Assembly: GCA_022842225.1 (NCBI GenBank)
Contig: JALHPX010000139.1
Span: 1 to 7,879, forward strand
Source of the DNA: a bacterium
Lineage (GTDB): Bacteria > Bdellovibrionota > FAC87 > UBA2466
Length of the DNA: 7,879 bases
Direction: 5' to 3'
The stretch's first letter is position 1. The number at the start of each line of letters is the position of its first letter. Of the stretch, positions 1 to 5,190 are shown piece after piece. The translations under genes were made by a program, and so were the position numbers. The notes under the pieces were generated by a model, which did not search any database, was not told the DNA's origin, and saw only the letters and a program-made list of their open reading frames with translations.

Positions 1-29
1 GTCCACGGTATTTAGTTACGAGCTCTCAT

Positions 30-842
30 TCATTTGCGAACCGAACTTCTGGTAAGGAGCATGACTCGGTCTGGTATCATCATCGACTTGTGCCCCCCAC
101 CCTCTATTGCCGCTCCAACGATAAGGGGGTTTCCGGAGTAAAGATTAATGTCGTTTTTGGCGACAAACCCAGCGTTTAAAATTTGTGAAGAAAAGGCTTC
201 GGCATCTTCAGAGTCGAGAATTAGAACAGTATCAACTTTCTCGAGGTAATCGCTCAGTAGCTTGGTCCGCGCGTCAGGACCGAGCGTTTCGGAAAAGAGA
301 GAAAATTTCTTAAGAACCAGGGTTTTGGGTTTGCGATGATCATTTCGCAAGTCCTCCATTACTCTCGGATCCTGGACCAATCTAGATGGGGCAGCTTGTA
401 CGTGATCGCTTGGTATTCCGGCAGTTGCCAAGAGCTTTCGCCCAATATCAATGTCTTTGGGATCGCGGTTAACTGAGTACACCGGTCCAAATTCCTGCCA
501 AAGAATATCTGGCCCGGACATTGGATAGACGTAAACGGAAGTATTCTTCAGCTCCGGTATGCTGGAAACCAAATGACTAACAAGGCCGTGGTAAGCCTTT
601 ACCAAGAGCTCGTTACGACGAATTATCCGTTTTTCATTTTGCGCCACAGAAAACGAATCTATCCAAGTGTCTTCAAGTTCTTCTCGTTTGACCGTGTCAA
701 GCAGGGCGAAAAACTTTGGACAATCCAACGCATTTATATTTGGTCGGAATTTATTTTCACTGGGGTTCTTGTCTTGAGGACCAGCGGCACATAGGAAAAA
801 TATTGATATTAAGAGTATGTTCTTTGTCGATAAAATCCGCAC
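30..842 (-). CDS. Exported protein of unknown function with a YPMSGPD motif
   Basis: Predicted 270-residue protein that I do not recognise. Residues 1-21 form a signal peptide: basic start (MRILSTKNI), hydrophobic core (LLISIFFL), then CAAG, so the mature protein should be periplasmic or outer-membrane attached. Cys18 follows FFL, which is a poor lipobox, so a lipoprotein is possible but not favoured. Residues 106-112 read Tyr-Pro-Met-Ser-Gly-Pro-Asp; I recall a similar PFSGPD motif in secreted proteins of unknown function, but could not check this. A hydrophobic strand followed by acidic residues (VLILDSED, 206-213) and a late glycine cluster (EGGGHKS, 247-253) suggest an alpha/beta fold. 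The GTG start is the only upstream option because an in-frame TAG lies 12 nt before it; a GAGG ribosome-binding site sits about 12 nt upstream, rather far. The gene diverges from the plus-strand gene at 1012. Function unknown; confident only that it is a coding region for an exported protein. Confidence 0.75.
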   Translation of the reverse strand: MRILSTKNILLISIFFLCAAGPQDKNPSENKFRPNINALDCPKFFALLDTVKREELEDTWIDSFSVAQNEKRIIRRNELLVKAYHGLVSHLVSSIPELKNTSVYVYPMSGPDILWQEFGPVYSVNRDPKDIDIGRKLLATAGIPSDHVQAAPSRLVQDPRVMEDLRNDHRKPKTLVLKKFSLFSETLGPDARTKLLSDYLEKVDTVLILDSEDAEAFSSQILNAGFVAKNDINLYSGNPLIVGAAIEGGGHKSMMIPDRVMLLTRSSVRK

Positions 843-1011
843 AAATTCATTCTACCTCGTGAAACTTTGACCGGATAGGTTGGAGAGCAAGGATGCGAGC
901 GCTGTCTCGGATGGACCGTCATTCTGGGTTTTGAACAGTTATCGGCGTCCGTTTGAATTTCAGTGCATTTTCTTTGCCCCTAGGGTAGTTCCGCCAAGAA
1001 ACGGGTGCAAA

Positions 1012-1806
1012 ATGTGCTTAAAAAGAATCCTCAGTCTTTCGTTAGTCGTAGCCAGCGGAGCTGTCTTCGGAGAGCCGGTCGAATTTAAAGGAACCCTCTC
1101 GGTAAAAGGGGAACTCACAGCACCCCAGGGAAGTAAGCCGAAGTCTCCTTACTTAATGTTTGAGGAGAACATCTACGGTGCTGTTGCGGACACGCAAGCC
1201 AAAGCACAAGTAAACTGGGAGAAGGAGTGCGCAGCTTTCAAAGAGTATTCGGAAGCTTCTGGAGCTTTGCGCCCGACTTGTGGCACGCCTGAAATCGTTC
1301 CAATGACTTACTCTGTCTGCGAGAACAACCAACAGTCCCCGGTTGAAGTCTCGGGTTTTCAGGCAAGGTCCGTTTCTCGCACGCTTGTCCGATATGGTGG
1401 AAGCTACGAGGGAGTTTCTGAAAGGCTGGAGGGCAAGAGCTTTCCCATCGAAAAACAGAGTGCGCTGACCGCTCTCGAAAATGCCCACAACTCGTTTGTT
1501 GAAACTTGTCGGGATTGGCGCGCGGAACTTCGCGAAACTTTCGGTGGCGAGCTTCTCTGGGCCACTTGCCATCACACGACGCCAGGCTTCGGTCGCAATC
1601 TTGTCTCCAAAGGCGATAGCTGCGCAAAAATTCAGTCTGCTGTGGAAATCGCCCAGGAACGTTCCAATCCAAACGATCCGAGATTCTTTATGGTGATGGC
1701 TCTTCAGATGTCGCTTCCAGAGACTCAGTACTACGTTACCGGGACGGTGCCCGGCTGGAATCAGTTTAAGCTCGGTGCCAACGCAAGTTACTGGCTTAAG
1801 TTCTGA
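1012..1806 (+). CDS. Secreted cysteine-rich hypothetical protein
   Basis: Predicted 264-residue protein of unknown family. The frame is open from a TTG at 880, but the ATG at 1012 is preferred because it places a clean signal peptide at the N terminus: basic MCLKR, hydrophobic ILSLSLVVASGAVF, then a likely cleavage site near Gly20-Glu21. Translation from 880 would bury this segment 45 residues inside the protein. The upstream ribosome-binding site is weak (AAGAAACGGG), so the exact start is less certain than the frame. The mature part has six cysteines (73, 90, 103, 166, 186, 204), an even number that fits disulfide bonds in the periplasm or outside the cell. There is no CxxCH or other metal motif; Cys186 is followed by His-His. 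The C terminus is aromatic (YWLKF). The gene converges on the DUF3365 gene with only a 7-bp gap, so it probably ends without a strong terminator of its own. Confidence 0.72.
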   Translation: MCLKRILSLSLVVASGAVFGEPVEFKGTLSVKGELTAPQGSKPKSPYLMFEENIYGAVADTQAKAQVNWEKECAAFKEYSEASGALRPTCGTPEIVPMTYSVCENNQQSPVEVSGFQARSVSRTLVRYGGSYEGVSERLEGKSFPIEKQSALTALENAHNSFVETCRDWRAELRETFGGELLWATCHHTTPGFGRNLVSKGDSCAKIQSAVEIAQERSNPNDPRFFMVMALQMSLPETQYYVTGTVPGWNQFKLGANASYWLKF

Positions 1807-1813
1807 TACCTGG

Positions 1814-2353
1814 TCACTGGTCTTTTATCTCCAGCCACAAAATGCCTCGGAAATCTCCGACATCGAAGTTAAGCGCTTGGTCCTTCGGATAAGTTTCCCG
1901 AATGGCTTGCTGGACATCTTTCTCTACTCCGCGACCATGGCAATTGAGGCAAATGGGTTCGACAAAAATCGGTTCGATATAGCCATAGCGATGCGGACTT
2001 ATTTTAGTCAGCACGTGCTTAGGAATTTCCGAGGGTTTCGCCTGGGAAAACTTGTTTAGGTAGGGCTTTGTCCATTCGGGTGGCGCGTTGTCTGGATTCC
2101 TCAAGCGGTGGCTTGTTCTACCCACTTTCATCTCATCGAAATTCAAGTTCTTTACTCGGCATCCGGGAAGTGCCTTTTTTAACTCCCCTTTCGTAGCTAC
2201 TGAGAGCGAACGTCGGAAGTCGGCAACAATCTGGGTGACGGCGGAGTGTGCTTTTTCAATTGCACGTAATTCTTCTTCCGATTCCAAACCAGCCGTCGCT
2301 GCCGTGGTGACTAGAACTGCGGCCAAGAGCCATTTTGATTTATTGATTTTCAT
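1814..2353 (-). CDS. Tll0287-like (DUF3365) periplasmic mono-heme c-type protein
   Basis: A 179-residue exported heme protein. Residues 1-21 are a signal peptide (MKINKSKWLLAAVLVTTAATA). The body matches the Tll0287-like/DUF3365 family from memory: VGRTSHRLRNPDNAP (77-91) followed by Trp94, GYIEPIFVEP (124-133), the heme site CLNCH (Cys135, Cys138, His139), then YPKDQA and GDFRG (155-170). The family has a PAS-like fold with a covalently bound heme and occurs alone or as the sensor part of kinases and chemoreceptors. In Tll0287 itself the sixth heme ligand is reported to be a cysteine; Cys65 here (ALPGCRV) lies in the corresponding region and is a candidate, which is my inference. It is the last gene of the CoA-transferase operon. 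Its ATG overlaps the dehydrogenase stop as ATGA, with AAAGG about 12 nt upstream, inside that gene. It could be an electron carrier or a redox or gas sensor; nothing in the sequence decides between them. Confidence 0.88.
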   Translation of the reverse strand: MKINKSKWLLAAVLVTTAATAGLESEEELRAIEKAHSAVTQIVADFRRSLSVATKGELKKALPGCRVKNLNFDEMKVGRTSHRLRNPDNAPPEWTKPYLNKFSQAKPSEIPKHVLTKISPHRYGYIEPIFVEPICLNCHGRGVEKDVQQAIRETYPKDQALNFDVGDFRGILWLEIKDQ

Positions 2354-3405
2354 GGGGTGATCGCTACCTTTAAAACGCCGTCTCGTTGATTCGCAAAAAG
2401 GTCGTAGGCCTTTTCAATATCGTCTAGAGCAAATCGGTGTGTGACTAGGGGCTTCAGATCCAAGCGTCGCGACCCAACGACCGACATGAGCCTTCGCATC
2501 CGCTCTTTGCCGCCCGGGCAAAGGGTAGTGACGATATGGTGATCTCCGAGACCCGCAGCAAAAGCGTCCAGCGGGAGAGATAATTTCCCCGAGTACACTC
2601 CCAAACTCGACAGAACGCCGCCTGGTCGAATCACTCTGAGACAGGATTCAAAAGTTTGTTGGGTTCCAAGCGCTTCGATCGCCACGTCTACTCCCAGGCC
2701 GCCGGTTAGTTCCATTATCTTTTCGATCGGATTGCTGTTCTTAAAATTAATCCCGACGTCTGCGCCCATGCGCTTGGAGATCTCGAGTCGCGTATCAATA
2801 CTGTCGACGGTAATGATTTTGCTTGCACCCCGCAGACGCGCGCCCGCGGTGGCGCAAAGGCCTATTGGTCCTTGCGCAAATATTGCGACGGTATCGCCGA
2901 TGCGAATATTTCCGCTCTCCGCACCACTGAAACCGGTGCTCATTATGTCCGGGCACATGAGCACTTCTTCATCCGACAGCTCGTTGGGAACTTTTGCCAA
3001 ATTCGCCATCGCATTTGGAACAAGGACATACTCCGCCTGGCAACCATCGATGGTGTTGCCAAAACGCCATCCTCCAATAGCTTTGCCTCCGCACTGAGAA
3101 TGATTTCCTTGCAGACAAGAGCCGCATTGACCACATGGGGTAATGGCTCCTGCAATTACCCTTTCACCTTCCGAATAGCCCTTCACGGCGGAGCCTAGCT
3201 TTTCGATGATGCCCACCGGCTCATGTCCGATGGTAAGACCTGGCTTTACGGGGTACTCACCTTTGAGAATGTGTACATCCGTGCCACAGATGGTTGTCGT
3301 CGTGACCCTTATCAGGGCATCCGTCGCTCCCACTTCTGGGATGGGTTTTTCCCGCAGAGCAATTCGGCCCGGCTCGACGAAAACTGCGGCTTTCATGGTT
3401 CTCAT
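2350..3405 (-). CDS. Zinc-dependent medium-chain alcohol dehydrogenase, likely NAD-linked
   Basis: A 351-residue cytoplasmic enzyme of the medium-chain dehydrogenase family, predicted to interconvert an alcohol and its aldehyde or ketone. The full domain order is present. The N-terminal GroES-like catalytic domain has Cys40, Thr42 and Asp43, the GHE motif at 60-62, and Asp153, which matches the third zinc ligand of bacterial secondary alcohol dehydrogenases. A structural-zinc loop carries Cys91, Cys94, Cys97 and Cys105. A Rossmann domain follows with GPIG at 179-182. The pattern around 148-160 (VLMCPDIMSTGF) and 295-304 (LCPGGKERMR) resembles Clostridium/Thermoanaerobacter isopropanol dehydrogenases. 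Unlike those NADP enzymes, Asp201 follows the second Rossmann strand (ITVDS), favouring NAD, and the structural zinc site is intact. The start at 3405 has a good GAGGAAC ribosome-binding site 7 nt away and overlaps the upstream stop as ATGA. Third gene of the operon; the substrate is unknown. Confidence 0.93.
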   Translation of the reverse strand: MRTMKAAVFVEPGRIALREKPIPEVGATDALIRVTTTTICGTDVHILKGEYPVKPGLTIGHEPVGIIEKLGSAVKGYSEGERVIAGAITPCGQCGSCLQGNHSQCGGKAIGGWRFGNTIDGCQAEYVLVPNAMANLAKVPNELSDEEVLMCPDIMSTGFSGAESGNIRIGDTVAIFAQGPIGLCATAGARLRGASKIITVDSIDTRLEISKRMGADVGINFKNSNPIEKIMELTGGLGVDVAIEALGTQQTFESCLRVIRPGGVLSSLGVYSGKLSLPLDAFAAGLGDHHIVTTLCPGGKERMRRLMSVVGSRRLDLKPLVTHRFALDDIEKAYDLFANQRDGVLKVAITP

Positions 3406-3767
3406 GGATTTAGTTCCTCATTCAAAAGTGCGGCTAAAATTTCCAATGCAAAGGGCTTCTTAAGAAATCGTCTGGCGCCGCTCTTCAAAGCCTCTGTCTC
3501 TAATTGATCAAAGACGCTGAAAAGGACGACGGGGATTTCTGGGTAATCCAGGAGAATTTTTCTACAGAGATCAAAACCAGTAAGAGAGCCTAATCGGACG
3601 TCGGATAAAACCATCGCCGGGAGCTTGTCTGCATCAATCGATTCTAATGACCTCAGCGCTCCATGGACGGACGTGGCTGTGATCACGGAATAGCCCTGGT
3701 TATGGAGGAAATCTCGCAGGATCATATTCATCGCAGCGTCATCCTCAACTACAAGCAACCTGGTCAT
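3402..3767 (-). CDS. Stand-alone receiver-domain response regulator
   Basis: A CheY-like single receiver domain of 121 residues with no output domain. All phosphorylation residues are present (numbered from the chosen start): acidic pocket Glu8-Asp9-Asp10, phospho-acceptor Asp56 in LSDVRL, Ser84 in VVLFS, and Lys104-Pro105 in KKPF. It should therefore be phosphorylated by a histidine kinase that is not in this window. The start is ambiguous. ATGs at 3788, 3776 and 3767 are in frame, and a GGGGAG purine run lies 4 nt before the 3776 ATG and 13 nt before 3767. I chose 3767 because it makes the same ATGA overlap with the preceding CoA-transferase stop that the next two genes show, and because receiver domains usually begin this close to the first strand (MTRLLVVEDD). 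It is co-transcribed with metabolic enzymes, so it may relay or compete for phosphoryl groups with the divergent NtrC-like regulator; that role is inferred. Confidence 0.88.
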   Translation of the reverse strand: MTRLLVVEDDAAMNMILRDFLHNQGYSVITATSVHGALRSLESIDADKLPAMVLSDVRLGSLTGFDLCRKILLDYPEIPVVLFSVFDQLETEALKSGARRFLKKPFALEILAALLNEELNP

Positions 3768-5032
3768 TGATTGCATAAATCTCCCCATGCCTTTTCAAGT
3801 GCGGCGCGATCTTCCGGATGAGCAATTTCTATGAGCGCCTTGGCGCGCTCTCGCAGAGTTTTTCCCCAAACGTCTGCCACGCCGTATTCGGTGACAATAA
3901 AATGAACATGAGCACGCGTGGTGACCACACCAGCTCCTTGTCGAAGTGCCGGCACCAGGCGAGAGCTGCCCTTTTTTGTACGGCTGGTGATGGCAATAAT
4001 CGCTTTTCCGCCGGCCGACTGAGCTGCGCCGCGGATAAAATCCATTTGCCCGCCCACTCCAGAAATAATGCGCGCCCCAATTGAGTCCGCGCAAACTTGT
4101 CCTGTCAGATCGACTTCTACTGCCGAATTGATCGCAATTACTTTAGGGTTCGCAGCAATCACCTCGGGCCGGTTTACAAAAGCCGTATCGAGTTGAACGA
4201 CGGAAGGGTTATCGTCGACAAAATCGTAGAGTCGCTGAGTGCCGATAAGAAAAGATGAAACAGTCTTACCGGGGATGATTGTTTTTCTTGAATTGTCCAC
4301 GGCACCGGCTTCGATGAGATCCAACGCGCTATCCGACCAGGTCTCGGTGTGAATGCCGAGGTGCTTTCGGTCGCGAAGGCAGGACAAGATGGCATTGGGA
4401 ACCGCGCCTATGCCCATTTGTAATGTGGAGCCATCGTCGACAAAAGTCGCGACCAGTTGTCCGATTTTATTTTCTTCTGGGGTTTGAACATGGGGTTCTT
4501 CTTCCGGCAAGGCGGTGTCTGCTTCGACTGCGAAATCGATTTGCCGAGTGGAGATAAAGCCCTCGCCATGTACTCTGGGCATATTTCTATTAATCTGCGC
4601 AATGACCGTCTTGGCGTTTTGAACTGCCGCTAGGGCGACGTCGACGCTGACTCCCAAGCTGCAATAGCCATGTTTGTCGGGTGGCGAAACTTGAATCAGC
4701 GCCACATCAAGCGGAAGCGTTCGCGAGCGAAACAAGCCGGGAATTTCCGACAGAAAACAGGGCAGGTAGTCAATATTCGCCCGGCCCACATGCCTGCGGA
4801 TATTACGTCCCACAAATAGATTGGTTACACGAAAGTGCTTTGCATACTCTGGCTCCGCGTACGCAGCATCTCCCAGCGTGTGGAGGTGCATCAACTCAAC
4901 GTTCCGAAACCGGTCTCTCTGGGAGAGGAGCTCTTGCAGCAGCAAAGTAGGGGTGGCCGCGCCGCCGTGAACAAACACGCGTTGCTCGGAGTCCACGTTC
5001 GACAGAGCCGATTTTAGGTCGGTAGTTTTCAT
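3764..5032 (-). CDS. Acetyl-CoA hydrolase/transferase family CoA-transferase (4-hydroxybutyrate CoA-transferase-like)
   Basis: A 422-residue cytoplasmic enzyme of the acetyl-CoA hydrolase/transferase family, which moves CoA between acyl-CoA and a free carboxylate through a glutamyl-CoA thioester. Its length fits the 4-hydroxybutyrate/acetate CoA-transferase branch. Visible motifs: an N-terminal VFVHGGAATP segment (19-28), the PPDKHGYCSLG loop (117-127), glycine-rich QMGIGAVPNAI (205-215), the proposed catalytic Glu230 in GIHTETWSD, GVGGQMDFIRGA (325-336), and VTEYGVADVWGKTLRERA (380-397), a hallmark of the family. Acceptor specificity (4-hydroxybutyrate, butyrate, propionate or succinate) cannot be read from this. 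It is the first gene of a four-gene operon. Its ATG at 5032 is the most upstream start possible, since an in-frame TAA lies upstream with no other start between. A GGGGGAG run stands only one base before the ATG, an unusually close ribosome-binding site. Confidence 0.92.
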   Translation of the reverse strand: MKTTDLKSALSNVDSEQRVFVHGGAATPTLLLQELLSQRDRFRNVELMHLHTLGDAAYAEPEYAKHFRVTNLFVGRNIRRHVGRANIDYLPCFLSEIPGLFRSRTLPLDVALIQVSPPDKHGYCSLGVSVDVALAAVQNAKTVIAQINRNMPRVHGEGFISTRQIDFAVEADTALPEEEPHVQTPEENKIGQLVATFVDDGSTLQMGIGAVPNAILSCLRDRKHLGIHTETWSDSALDLIEAGAVDNSRKTIIPGKTVSSFLIGTQRLYDFVDDNPSVVQLDTAFVNRPEVIAANPKVIAINSAVEVDLTGQVCADSIGARIISGVGGQMDFIRGAAQSAGGKAIIAITSRTKKGSSRLVPALRQGAGVVTTRAHVHFIVTEYGVADVWGKTLRERAKALIEIAHPEDRAALEKAWGDLCNQ

Positions 5033-5047
5033 TCTCCCCCATGCTTT

Positions 5048-5063
5048 TGCAAAGTTGGTGCCT
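5048..5063 (-). promoter_or_regulatory. Candidate sigma-54 promoter for the CoA-transferase operon
   Basis: On the minus strand this reads AGGCACC-AACT-TTGCA, against the consensus TGGCACG-N4-TTGCA. The invariant GG and GC are separated by exactly ten bases, the -12 half is perfect, and there are two mismatches in the -24 half. The predicted transcription start is near 5037, which leaves only about five leader bases (GGAGA) before the ATG at 5032. This short leader is the main reason for doubt. Confidence 0.5.
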
Positions 5064-5079
5064 TGGCACGAAGGATGCT
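5064..5079 (+). promoter_or_regulatory. Candidate sigma-54 promoter for the NtrC-family regulator gene
   Basis: Reads TGGCACG-AAGG-ATGCT, one mismatch (A for T) from the consensus TGGCACG-N4-TTGCW, with GG at 5065-5066 and GC at 5077-5078 exactly ten bases apart. The predicted start is near 5089-5090, giving a leader of about 100 nt before the GTG at 5191. A sigma-54 activator transcribed from its own sigma-54 promoter implies autoregulation. Its -24 half forms the palindrome GTGCC-TT-GGCAC (5058-5069) with the -24 half of the opposing promoter. Confidence 0.68.
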
Positions 5080-5154
5080 GTTATCCGCGCTTCGAGCTGA
5101 AATGGCACAGCAGAGCAGCAGGGGGGGAGTCTCTGTTGGACAATTTGGCTCAAT

Positions 5155-5171
5155 TGGGACATAGAGTCCCA
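5155..5171. repeat. Inverted repeat TGGGAC-N5-GTCCCA, possible activator-binding site
   Basis: Perfect 6-bp arms separated by ATAGA. It lies about 118-134 bp upstream of the predicted operon start at 5037, the usual distance for enhancer sites of NtrC-type activators, and about 65-80 bp downstream of the regulator's own predicted start. It could be an operator for the dimeric Fis-type DNA-binding domain or a hairpin in the regulator's mRNA leader; it stops ten bases short of the GAGG ribosome-binding site. Only one copy was seen, so this is tentative. Confidence 0.35.
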
Positions 5172-5190
5172 TAAAGGAACGAGGTACCAA

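Larger units (their letters stand above)
1814..5032 (-). other. Predicted four-gene operon: CoA-transferase, receiver, dehydrogenase, heme protein
   Basis: Four consecutive minus-strand genes with no intergenic space. The stop of each overlaps the ATG of the next in the tetranucleotide ATGA (minus strand), at 3764-3767, 3402-3405 and 2350-2353; the first of these depends on the chosen start of the receiver gene. Such overlaps usually indicate one transcript and coupled translation. No terminator or internal promoter is evident between the genes. The 3' end meets the convergent gene at 1806 with a 7-bp gap and no clear hairpin plus T-run. Confidence 0.85.

Noticed and set aside
963..978. Weak minus-strand -24/-12 match upstream of the gene at 30-842
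   Set aside because: GG-N10-GC is present (GGGCAAA-GAAA-ATGCA), but four positions differ from consensus. Such matches occur by chance and the gene shows no functional link to the sigma-54 module.
880..1011. Upstream extension of the secreted-protein frame starting with TTG at 880
   Set aside because: It would place 44 residues in front of an evident signal peptide, and no convincing ribosome-binding site supports the TTG.
1153..1672. Two overlapping minus-strand frames opposite the secreted-protein gene
   Set aside because: Their translations have no motifs and unusual Arg/Ser content, while the opposite strand encodes a clean signal-peptide protein.
1800..1830. Terminator between the convergent genes ending at 1806 and 1814
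   Set aside because: CTGGTC-A-CTGGTC is a direct repeat, not a hairpin, and the TTTT that follows lacks a stable stem.
5103..5118. Second TGGCAC on the plus strand as an additional sigma-54 promoter for the regulator
   Set aside because: The following GC is nine bases from the GG instead of ten; sigma-54 tolerates spacing changes very poorly.
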